A stretch of 64,000 nucleotides of DNA from Vibrio sp. UCD-FRSSP16_30 (GTDB taxonomy: Bacteria; Pseudomonadota; Gammaproteobacteria; Enterobacterales; Vibrionaceae): NCBI RefSeq assembly GCF_001676025.1, contig NZ_LZFW01000011.1:1-64000 (forward strand). The letters are read 5' to 3'. How positions within the stretch are numbered: the first letter of the stretch is position 1; each line of letters starts with the position of its first letter. The notes beneath the pieces are model-generated. The model worked only from the letters and a program-made list of their open reading frames with translations, was not told where the DNA came from and searched no databases. Below, in pieces: positions 45,742 through 54,800 of the stretch. The position numbers and the translations under genes are program-made.

Positions 45742-46350
45742 TTACTGTCCGACAAAGCTCAAATCAACCGCTTGGTAATATTTGTTTTTAAGAATTTTAC
45801 CTTCTTTAATCGTCACACCGTCATTTGCCACCGAATCTTTGTTGCAAAATACGATGTATTTATCGTTTTTCAAAACATAGTCAGCACTGACGCCTTTATC
45901 TGCATAAACGGCAACGGTTTCTATCGCTTGCTGCTCATTTAAAGCCGCTTTACTCATGTTGCTTGCATGAACCGCATCCCAACATTGTTCAAAAGGAATA
46001 TCCAATGTTTTGGCGATATTCAACAGTACATCAACTTGACGGGCTATCGTCGTATCTTGAAGATCGACATGACCAACCTGTACTGCACGACCCACCGCAA
46101 CATAAACCGTATCAGTAATGGCATCGGCTTGATCTTCTTTGTTGGTGGCACGAGCCAGTTCGGTCAACTCTTCAATCATCAAGTTAGAATGTAAATGACA
46201 CTCTTTGTCACTGCTGATACCCGAATTAATCGGCAGGTTAAATAACTGACGAAATTCTGTAATATCTTTGTATAAATGATTCCACAATTCAGGGGTAAGT
46301 AGAGTAAACGCTGAAAAAAATTCTTTGTGTGCAGTCACTGAGGTTTCCAA
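45742..46350 (-). CDS. MazG-like / PRA-PH-fold nucleotide pyrophosphohydrolase
   Basis: A 202-residue cytoplasmic protein. The helix pair LMIEELTELARATNKEDQAD and AITDTVYVAVG carries the EExxE and DxxxD residues of the all-alpha NTP pyrophosphohydrolase superfamily that binds Mg2+. Such enzymes cleave non-canonical or excess NTPs. The conserved block DIPFEQCWDAVHASNMSK occurs in Cof-like/phage-type members. The last 60 residues form a beta-rich tail typical of that subgroup. The substrate is unknown. It is divergent from the secretion operon. Confidence 0.65.
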   Translation of the reverse strand: METSVTAHKEFFSAFTLLTPELWNHLYKDITEFRQLFNLPINSGISSDKECHLHSNLMIEELTELARATNKEDQADAITDTVYVAVGRAVQVGHVDLQDTTIARQVDVLLNIAKTLDIPFEQCWDAVHASNMSKAALNEQQAIETVAVYADKGVSADYVLKNDKYIVFCNKDSVANDGVTIKEGKILKNKYYQAVDLSFVGQ

Positions 46351-46540
46351 TAATAAAATAAGTTAATGGTTCAAGGACAAACCATGAGCTGTCATCATCG
46401 TTTTAAATCATCCTTGGCATAACATAAAAGAATACCATAGGGCTATAATCTGCGCTAAATAGGAACGGCATATTAAGCGCTATATTTGCAAACTAAATGA
46501 CCACAAAAACAATTGCTTATGGAAAATTATAAGATCACCT

Positions 46541-46561
46541 ATTACATTTACTAAATGTAAT
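46541..46561. promoter_or_regulatory. Perfect palindrome upstream of the type I secretion operon
   Basis: ATTACATTTA and TAAATGTAAT are perfect 10-bp arms around a single C, about 47 bases before the first ABC gene. Outer CCTAT and ATAGG pairs extend the symmetry. Such a site suits a dimeric repressor or activator controlling adhesin export. The regulator is unknown. Confidence 0.55.
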
Positions 46562-46607
46562 TCATATAGGCCTCCAGAATATTGCCTAAATAGGACAAAA
46601 ATTCGCA

Positions 46608-48242
46608 ATGAATAGTGTATTAAACAGTCAGGTCACCAAACGGACCACGATACTGCGCGTTCTTCCGTCTTCATTACTAATAAATCTTTTATCACTGGTC
46701 ATCCCCTTGGTGATACTTCAGATCTATGACCGTATTTTACCCAACCAAAGTTATGGTACTGCATTCCTACTTTTAGGCGGTTCGGCAATTGCGATTTGTT
46801 TAGATGCTTTTCTTCGATACGTTCGAAGCTGGATGCTTGGAGCGGCAGCCGTCAATACTGAGCACTCTACCTATAGAATGATCGTCAAACAGCTTAATAT
46901 AGCCAGTACGGCGCAAATTAAGCGTCTTAAACCCGGTACTCTTCAGGAAAGCCTAAAAGGCATCGGGCTCATTAAAGATTTCTACTCTGGTGGCTTCATC
47001 AGTGGTCTTATTGATGTTCCATTTGCCGTCATTTTCTTAGGTTTAATTTACTACGTCGGCGGCGATCTGGTTTTTATTCCGATTGTTGTTTGGGCGATTA
47101 CCTTTGCCTTTGTTTGGCTATTTACCCAAAAATCCAGCATTCACTCAAAAGTGGCCTCTTATTCTGAACAAAGCAGAATGAACTTCCTGATTCTTATTTT
47201 TGCTTTCTTCGATGGAGTTAAAACTCATGCTCTGGAATCAAAAACCTTTCGTTACTTTCGCCAATTAAATGAAAAGAGATACCTCTCTATTGCGGAATCT
47301 GAACGTAAAGTCGCGATTGCTCAAGAACTTATTCAAATAGCGGCAATGGGCACATCCGTTGCCGTGGTGCTTATTGGTAGCCTGAGCGTATTGGCAGGCG
47401 ACCTAACCAGTGGTGGCCTAGCCGCTTGTTCTATTCTATCAGGAAGAGCCGTTGCCCCACTGAGTGCTCTAATGGGGCTTCGTTTACGTTACAGCTCTTT
47501 TTTAGTTGCGAATGAATCTGTTACTGATCTTCTGCAACAACTCGACCATCCAGAACAAGGGCCATTAGACTTTGATGAACTAGAGACCCTTAATTTTGAA
47601 AATGTCACGTTTACCCGTTTTGATATGCAGTTCAGTTATTCGTTGTCATTGCAAAAAGGGCAAGCGATTGCTCTATGTCACGATGATAACGATGTAAGCA
47701 GTACTGCCGCTGCTGTTTTTGCCGGATTGGAATCTGTCGATTGTGGCGACTTAACTTGGAACGGCACTCATTTCTTCAATGACCAGTTTTCATGGCGACA
47801 TAAAGTGAGCTTTGTGCCTATTCATCCTCACATTGTGTCAGGTTCGCTACTGGATAATATTTGTGGATTTGATGGCGAGCGATTAGATGAAGCGAACTTA
47901 TTGGTTAATGCTCTAGGACTCAATCGCGTTATCTCCGATCTATCCGATGGTTTAGAAACAAAAGTCGGCTTTAATATTGGTACTAAGCTCAGTCGTGGAG
48001 GCACTAAATTAGTGTCTCTTGTCGCACAGTTATCTCGTGATACACCGATTGTGGTGCTTGATGAGCCAGAAAGTGACTTAGATATCGATTCTTTAAAAAG
48101 ACTCAGTCAAGTAATTAAGTACTATCAGTCACTAGGACGTACTTTTATTATTAATACGGAAAGTGACATTTTACTTGAGCTGACATCGCAGCAGATTCAA
48201 ATTCAAGATGTTCAAAAATTACCGACAGGAGACACACTATGA
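46608..48242 (+). CDS. Type I secretion ABC subunit with a degenerate ATP site (subunit 1)
   Basis: A 544-residue fused permease-ATPase without an N-terminal peptidase-like domain. TM helices lie in about 20-290. In its ATPase domain the Walker A loop is lost (ALCHDDNDVSSTAAAVFAGL at about 354-373, with no GKS/T), and the H-loop His is replaced (INTESD). The signature LSRGGTKLVSL and Walker B IVVLDEPESDLD, with its catalytic Glu, are kept. It therefore should pair with subunit 2, which has the opposite defects. It overlaps the next gene by four bases (ATGA). The opening IPLVILQIYDRILPNQSYGT is typical of type I exporters such as LapB and HlyB relatives. The cargo is probably the adhesin convergent with this operon. 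Confidence 0.85.
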   Translation: MNSVLNSQVTKRTTILRVLPSSLLINLLSLVIPLVILQIYDRILPNQSYGTAFLLLGGSAIAICLDAFLRYVRSWMLGAAAVNTEHSTYRMIVKQLNIASTAQIKRLKPGTLQESLKGIGLIKDFYSGGFISGLIDVPFAVIFLGLIYYVGGDLVFIPIVVWAITFAFVWLFTQKSSIHSKVASYSEQSRMNFLILIFAFFDGVKTHALESKTFRYFRQLNEKRYLSIAESERKVAIAQELIQIAAMGTSVAVVLIGSLSVLAGDLTSGGLAACSILSGRAVAPLSALMGLRLRYSSFLVANESVTDLLQQLDHPEQGPLDFDELETLNFENVTFTRFDMQFSYSLSLQKGQAIALCHDDNDVSSTAAAVFAGLESVDCGDLTWNGTHFFNDQFSWRHKVSFVPIHPHIVSGSLLDNICGFDGERLDEANLLVNALGLNRVISDLSDGLETKVGFNIGTKLSRGGTKLVSLVAQLSRDTPIVVLDEPESDLDIDSLKRLSQVIKYYQSLGRTFIINTESDILLELTSQQIQIQDVQKLPTGDTL

Positions 48243-50308
48243 GTCAAAGCTATTCAGATTCAGTGTTAACTGTGCTCTCCACCATAAATGTTGAATCCGG
48301 TGTGCAAAACTTTGCGAATGAGTGGATGAAAAGTAACCCAATCCAAGATGCTGGGGATATTTTTAATCTACTCGACCGCTTAATGATCCCGTACAGCGTT
48401 CATCCTGCTAACAAAAAACTAAAATCCATCGACCATTTTGTGGCTATACGTGTTAAGCCTAACTCATGCACTACTTGTCACTATGGCTTAAAAGGTTATA
48501 CCGAATTTCAAGATGGTGAATTTGTCGCTGCAAGCAATCCGTATGCATTAGACGATGTGGTGATCTTAATTCAAGGTCATCCACAAGAAAGACCGGAAAC
48601 AGACTGGTTAGCCAATAAGTTAAGTGATTTTAAACCATTAATTCCTAAGCTACTTTTAGTCAGTTTTATTGCCAACCTATTTGCCTTATCAATCCCATTT
48701 ATCACCATGGCAGTGTATGACCATGTCATTGGTGGTGATGCAGGACACGAGGTTGTCGGTATCGCAGTTGGCGCTATCTTACTGTTTAGTATGATGTTGC
48801 TATTAAAAGTCGTGCGAAGCCAATTGCTGACCACTATCTCAAATCGCATTAGCCGAGAAGTATCAGAAGCGGTAATGCGCAAGATACTGCTTGGTCAACT
48901 GGGCGTCACTAGAATGGCTGGCGCTTCTACGTTGATGAATCGAATTATCACCGCAGAAAGCCTTAAAAGTGTGGTTCAAGGCCCTCTAGGTGGCGCTTTA
49001 TTCGACTTACCTTTTGTCATCATCTTTATTGTTGCCATTGGCGTTTTAGGTGGCTGGCTAGTTATCGTGCCTATTTTAGCGTTAGTGCTTTATTGGGTAT
49101 TAGCTCAACGAAGCCTAAGACAGCAACGACTAATGAGCAATCAACTGACTGTTTCTGGTACATCACGATTTTCATTACTGTATGAACTTAACAGTAAATT
49201 AAACTATCTTCGTTCAAGTCATATTTTGCCGCATTGGATGTCTCGTTTTGAAAAAACCAATGTCTTAGCATCAAAAAATAGTTTTTCGTATCTGAATCAT
49301 CAGGCGAAATATACATCGATTTATTATGCTATTAGCTTGCTCTCTACCCTTGCCGTTATTGGGCTTGGCATTGGACTGATTTTCACGCAAGTTCTTACCG
49401 CTGGTGGCCTAATCGCCACTATGATGTTGATTTCTCGCGTCACAAGCCCGGCGCAAATGCTGGCTAATAGTTATTCACGCCTGCAACAAGTCAGACAAGC
49501 TAAGCAGCAGATCAATCAATCGATTACTTATAAAGCTGAAGGTGACTTCTCTTATCAACACCATCACCTAGATGAAACTGCTCCAAGCCTAGAGCTAGAA
49601 CTTGTAACTTTACGCTTTGCCAACCAACTTAAACCGGCGCTATCTGGTGTCAGTTTTAAAGCTGAATCTGGTCAAGTCATCGCAATTACAGGGCCGATGG
49701 CATCCGGAAAAACCACACTTTTAGAGGTGATTTCTGGCCTACTTCCTGCGCAAAATGGCGTGATTAAGCTTAATGGCATTAATCTATCTCAATACGATCC
49801 TCAACTGCTTCGCCAATGGTTTGGTTACTATTCTGATCAACCTGAAATGGTGCCGATGACGATTGAAGAGTTTATTGCAGATGGTCACGATGTTGCTATT
49901 GAAGAGATGGAAAGCATATTAGAAGAGCTTGGCGCATTAAACTGGATTAATAGCTTACCTGACGGATTACAAACGCATTTAAATCAAATGGAGTCGTTGA
50001 CCCATCCGTTTTCCAACTACGAAGCAAGAATGCTAACTCAAGCTAAGCTTTTGTGTAATCACTATCCATTAATATTGCTCGATACTCCGGTAACCGGTAA
50101 ACGAAGCAAACAACTGTTTATTGAATGGTTAGAAGCAAATCGAGGTAAAAGTACTATTATCTTTACCTCACACGATGCAGAACTGATTAAACTATCCGAT
50201 CAGGTTGTCGTTCTTGATAGCGGTAATGTTGGTTATGCAGGCCCGATACCGGATGCATCAGAACAACCAGCACAAACTGTCCAAACAATTGAAGCAAGCG
50301 AGGGATAA
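48239..50308 (+). CDS. Type I secretion ABC subunit with a C39-like domain (subunit 2)
   Basis: A 689-residue protein. Residues 1-130 form an N-terminal domain in the place of the C39-like domain of adhesin exporters, without the catalytic Cys-His arrangement I would expect. It carries CTTCH near residue 79, which is probably not a heme site because this part is cytoplasmic. TM helices lie in about 135-420. In the ATPase, Walker A GPMASGKTT (about 484-492) and the H-loop TSHDAE are intact. However, Walker B is LILLDTPVTG with Thr in place of the catalytic Glu, and the signature is lost (PFSNYEARML). It complements subunit 1. The HlyD gene starts two bases after its stop. Confidence 0.85.
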   Translation: MSQSYSDSVLTVLSTINVESGVQNFANEWMKSNPIQDAGDIFNLLDRLMIPYSVHPANKKLKSIDHFVAIRVKPNSCTTCHYGLKGYTEFQDGEFVAASNPYALDDVVILIQGHPQERPETDWLANKLSDFKPLIPKLLLVSFIANLFALSIPFITMAVYDHVIGGDAGHEVVGIAVGAILLFSMMLLLKVVRSQLLTTISNRISREVSEAVMRKILLGQLGVTRMAGASTLMNRIITAESLKSVVQGPLGGALFDLPFVIIFIVAIGVLGGWLVIVPILALVLYWVLAQRSLRQQRLMSNQLTVSGTSRFSLLYELNSKLNYLRSSHILPHWMSRFEKTNVLASKNSFSYLNHQAKYTSIYYAISLLSTLAVIGLGIGLIFTQVLTAGGLIATMMLISRVTSPAQMLANSYSRLQQVRQAKQQINQSITYKAEGDFSYQHHHLDETAPSLELELVTLRFANQLKPALSGVSFKAESGQVIAITGPMASGKTTLLEVISGLLPAQNGVIKLNGINLSQYDPQLLRQWFGYYSDQPEMVPMTIEEFIADGHDVAIEEMESILEELGALNWINSLPDGLQTHLNQMESLTHPFSNYEARMLTQAKLLCNHYPLILLDTPVTGKRSKQLFIEWLEANRGKSTIIFTSHDAELIKLSDQVVVLDSGNVGYAGPIPDASEQPAQTVQTIEASEG

Positions 50309-50310
50309 GC

Positions 50311-51603
50311 ATGCACAAATCTACAGTGGAAGTGATTGAATCTGGCATCACTCGCCGCCTACTTACGACAAGTAGCCTGCTTATTGGCGCCTGTATCATC
50401 TTATTTATTGGCTGGACTGTATTGACTAAAGTGGATGAGATTGCCAAAGCCAAAGGGGCAGTCATTCCAGAGGGTGAGCGTCAAATCATTCAAAGTGAGC
50501 TTGGGGGCAAACTCAAACGTATCATGGTAAAACGCGGCCAATTGGTCAATGTTGGCGATCCCATTGTTGAATTTGATCCAACATTCCAAACCACAGCCTT
50601 AGAAGAATTAGATTCTAAAGAAGCCACATTACGCCTTCGAATTGAAAGAATGACCGCCTTAATTGAAGAGCGAAAACCTGATTTTTCTTTGTATGAAAAA
50701 CGCTACCCTGATGTTGTTGCCGAACAAAGAGCGCAACTGGCTGCGACTAAATCTTTATACCTTAAAAAACGCGTGGTACTAGAAAAAGAAAGTGAGCGCA
50801 TTGATGAGGAATTGAAAGGTATTAGCCGTCAAATTCCAGCAGAAAACCGTCAACTTAGCTCGACACAAAAAGAATTGAACATTCTAGTGAAAGGCGAAAA
50901 ATCAGGTAACATTTCTAAAGTTCGCGTATTAGAAATGCGCCAAAAAATTGCAGCCCTTGAAAGCGATTTAGAGCAAGGTAAATCTAAAAAAGCGGTGCTG
51001 ATGAAGCAAGCTGAATCAAATCAAAGTAAAATTGAACAGCTACTTGCAGAGGCTAAGCTTGAGATCAGTAAAGATAGAGCAAAAGCTGTTTCTGAATTAT
51101 CAGCACTTAATGCCCGTATTCGTTCTGGTAAAGCCAAACTCTCTAACACATTGGTCACCTCTCCCGTTAAAGGGCTAGTCCAAAGCTTACCGACCACTCG
51201 TAATGGTGGAGTAATTAAACCCGGCGGCACCGTTGTGGAAATTGTTCCTGTCGACGGCACCTCATCTTTTAAAGCAAAACTGTCTCCAAGAGATGTCGGT
51301 TTTGTCTCTATTGGTCAAGCCGCGCGAGTTAAGGTTGATGCCTTTGATTACAGTCGCTTTGGCGCACTAAAAGGTAAAGTCACCGAAATTTCTCCGACCA
51401 CCAGCCAAACTCAACGTGGCGAAATTTATTATGATGTGATCATCGAACTCGACAAAGGCTATTTTGGTGATGACCCAAGCCGATTTAATATCATTCCTGG
51501 TATGACGGGTGAAGGCGATATTACCACCGGTGAGAAAACCGTATTCCAGTATCTATGGAAACCGATTTACACCAACGTTAGTCATGCATTTGGTGAGCGA
51601 TAA
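50311..51603 (+). CDS. HlyD-family membrane-fusion adaptor of the type I secretion system
   Basis: A 430-residue periplasmic adaptor with one N-terminal TM helix (about 20-42). A lipoyl-like half (GGKLKRIMVKRGQLVNVGDP) comes next, then long coiled-coil helices at about 90-270. The second lipoyl half (LVTSPVKGLVQSLP) and a beta-barrel (FKAKLSPRDVGFVSIGQAA) follow, ending in GMTGEGDITTGEK. It links the ABC pair to a TolC-type outer-membrane channel, which is not in the window. It starts two bases after the ABC gene. A strong terminator follows. Confidence 0.9.
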   Translation: MHKSTVEVIESGITRRLLTTSSLLIGACIILFIGWTVLTKVDEIAKAKGAVIPEGERQIIQSELGGKLKRIMVKRGQLVNVGDPIVEFDPTFQTTALEELDSKEATLRLRIERMTALIEERKPDFSLYEKRYPDVVAEQRAQLAATKSLYLKKRVVLEKESERIDEELKGISRQIPAENRQLSSTQKELNILVKGEKSGNISKVRVLEMRQKIAALESDLEQGKSKKAVLMKQAESNQSKIEQLLAEAKLEISKDRAKAVSELSALNARIRSGKAKLSNTLVTSPVKGLVQSLPTTRNGGVIKPGGTVVEIVPVDGTSSFKAKLSPRDVGFVSIGQAARVKVDAFDYSRFGALKGKVTEISPTTSQTQRGEIYYDVIIELDKGYFGDDPSRFNIIPGMTGEGDITTGEKTVFQYLWKPIYTNVSHAFGER

Positions 51604-51653
51604 CCTGCTCTGATTTTTAGAATTTAAATCTTCATCCAGATACTATAAATAAG

Positions 51654-51692
51654 AAAATCCCAAAGTAATTGCATTACTTTGGGATTTTTTCT
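51654..51692 (+). terminator. Terminator of the secretion operon
   Basis: AAAATCCCAAAGTAAT and ATTACTTTGGGATTTT form a perfect 16-bp stem with a TGC loop, followed by TT and CTTATT. Confidence 0.93.
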
Positions 51693-51710
51693 TATTGGTG
51701 GTAATAACGA

Positions 51711-51762
51711 TATTATACCAATCACAGTAATTAAACTTTCAGAAATAGCTACGATTAGTATT
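51711..51762. repeat. Dispersed intergenic repeat, copy 2
   Basis: ACCAATCACAGTAATTAAA followed by TCAGAAATAGC matches the repeat at 5604-5660. It lies between the two terminators separating the secretion operon from the adhesin gene. Confidence 0.55.
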
Positions 51763-51789
51763 ATAAGGGTCAGAACTTCTGACCCTTAT
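51763..51789 (-). terminator. Terminator of the adhesin gene
   Basis: ATAAGGGTCAGAA (51763-51775) and TTCTGACCCTTAT (51777-51789) form a perfect stem, 12 bases past the adhesin stop on the minus strand. Confidence 0.75.
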
Positions 51790-51801
51790 CTACAATTGCT
51801 A

Positions 51802-54800
51802 TTAGCCGTGATGGTCACTCCAATCATGCATATCGATAATCGAACCATCATGATGATCTATCTCATCTAATTGATTCTTATCATCAGTATCAGTGCTATC
51901 TGCTACAGATTTATCGACTTGAGCATCGACAACAACAATACCATGATCGTCCAATACGACACTCGGTAATTGGCCTAGTACTAAGTCTAGATCTGCATGC
52001 TGCGCTGGCACAGTTGCAGTATCCACTTCAATGCTATCAACCCCTAATTGAGCCAAATAAGCCTGAGCACCTGTATGGGATGTATCATCATGAACGGCTA
52101 ACGACTCTAGAGTGACCGTTTCTACAGGTGTCTCTATTTGCGGCTCATCTGCTGACACAGGAACAGGCGATGCAGGATTTGAGGCTGTGAAATCCAAGAC
52201 ATCCATTGTCATGCTTGATGGTGCTGAATCAACATGTCCGTCACTGACTGTATAGCCAAAACTCACAGTGCCTGCATCATGCAGACCGGCATTAAACTGC
52301 AACTTACCAATATCTGCGGTATCAATTTGTTGGTTCGTGGTGACAGCCTGACCATCAAACATTAATTCCCCATGGGTCGGCAGTGTTGTAATCGTAATAT
52401 GATCTAATGCGTCATTGTCGTTATCTTGGAATGAAAAATCGGACGCATCAAATTGGTGGTGAGCTTGCGTGGTTAATGCAATAGGCTGGTGTTGAGTCAC
52501 TACTGGCCCATGGTTTGATCCTGAAATCTTCACATCCACATCAAACGCTGTTCCATCTACAGAATGAACTGTGATGGTATCAGTAATGCTTGTTCCTACT
52601 GGTATATGCTGAACATCCGGTTTCTGGGGCTGAGTTAAGGTGTACCTAAATTGCCCATCAGCGAACATTTCAAGCTCACCATATTGACCCTGCAAACCAG
52701 ATTCAACTTTAAATAACTCTTCATTTGGGCCATCAGCATCCGAAATGCTTAATCTACCTACGGTCATTGGATTACCCGCATTATCCACCATATCCGTGAA
52801 ACGATGTGCTATATTGGCAGGATCGTTTTCTGGGGTAACTGTCATCGTGGCAGTTTGATCCACATGACCACCATTCCCATCATCGATTTGATAGCTAAAG
52901 ACGACAGGCCCGTGATAATCAGATTCTGGCACAAATTTCCAGTGACCATGACTAGATTGAGTTACGGTTCCGTGATCAGCACTCAAGCCACTAATATCAA
53001 GATGATCGCCATCTGCATCTGTCGCATTCGCCAATAATTGCTGGCGAGTCAGTACTACTGGGGTATCTTCAACGCGTGCTGCTAAGTGAACGGCTGATGC
53101 CACCGTTGGTGCATCATTAACACTCACAACATCCAGTGTCGCGGTTTGAGACACCTTACCTCCATGCCCATCCGCTATTTTATAGTGCAATGTATCAGTG
53201 CCATGGAAATTAGCATCTGGGGTATAAACAAATTTATGTTGCTGATTATCATAACGAACCTGACCGTTATCTGCGGTTACATCATTTTGAAAAACTCGAA
53301 GCTTATCACTATCTGCATCTGTTGCACCTTTCAATAAATCAGAGACAGCAAAGGCCGTTGTATGATCTTCATCTGTACTTGGTAGCGTCACCGCTTGACT
53401 CACTACTGGCACGTCATTGACCGATGCAACTGTCATCAAGGCATGGGTTTGAACTTTTGCGCCAGTACTGTCCATAACATCATAGGTAAAGGTTTCTGAA
53501 CCATGATAATTATGATTAGGCTGGTATTGAATATCACCGTTAGCAGCAACAGTTATATGACCATGTAACGCCGTTATGTTTTGTACCGTCAAGTGAGATT
53601 GATCGCCACTGTCCACATCAAGGGCATGGGATAGCAATTGATCTTTATCTAAAGTGACAACACCATCTTCTTTTACACTTTGGGTTAAAGTAACACCGCC
53701 AGAGACCGTTGGCGCATCGTTGGTACCAGTAATGGTGATCACCACATCATGGGTTGTCTGTCCATCTGCTGAGGTAACCGTGACAGTATCCGTTGCCGTT
53801 TCACCTTGATGTAGGCTTTGAATCTGTTGATGCCCTGTGGCTAAGTCATATGTCCAATGCCCGTTACTATGCAGGTGTAATGTACCAAAGCGTCCGCTAG
53901 CATTCCCTGTTTTAAAGTGGTTCTCTCCAGTGTCTACGTCGGCAATGGTTAACACTCCTGAAGCATGAACATCAGTATCTTCAATCACCGCCCCAGTATC
54001 TACACCAGTTATCGTCGCAATATCATTTACCGCATCAACCATAAAGGTTGCGGTCGTTGTGACTGAGCCGCCATGACCATCGACGACATCATAAGTTACG
54101 CTGACATCACCATTGAAGTTAGCTGCCGGCGTAAAGACCAAGTCACCATTATTATTGACCGACACTGCCCCCATAGTTGCATCAACGACAGGATTGGCAA
54201 GATGCAACTGATCGCCACTATCTACATCATGCGCATGAGCCAGTAAATCGGCTTTGCTAAAGGTATGAGACATATCTTCTGTTGCATGCTCAGATAAATT
54301 AACCGCAGCAGATACTGTCGGTGCATCGTTAGTACCGGTTAGGGTAATCGTAATATTTTGCGAAGTCCCATCTTTTGCATGGACAACAAAGGTTTCGGTA
54401 ACGGTTGCGCCTTCTGGAATCGTCTGTAGCTGATCGGTATGATCAACTTGATAAGACCAGTGGCCATGCTGGTTAATATCTAAATGACCATAAGGGGAAG
54501 TTGAGACTCCTGCCTTTTGTCCATGAGCATTAGTCCTGGTTGAGTGTGGCGCTACATTGAGTGCTTCTATCGCTAAACCTGTTTCACCATGATCCACATC
54601 GGTGATAACTAAGTTACCTGCGACCTGTGAATGACTTCCATCTATAATAGTGCCACGAATATCACCACTAAATGTTGCGGCTTCGTTTCTACCTTGCAAA
54701 GTCACCGTGATGGTATGTGGCGTATTATCAGCTGAATGCACGGTAAAAGTTTCCGTTACATGCTTGCCATGTGGAATCGCTTTTACTGCATCAGGATCAT

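Noticed and set aside
48470..48485. CxxCH (CTTCH) in the second ABC subunit as a heme c site
   Set aside because: It lies in the cytoplasmic N-terminal domain, where c-type heme is not attached. Chance or a metal site is more likely.
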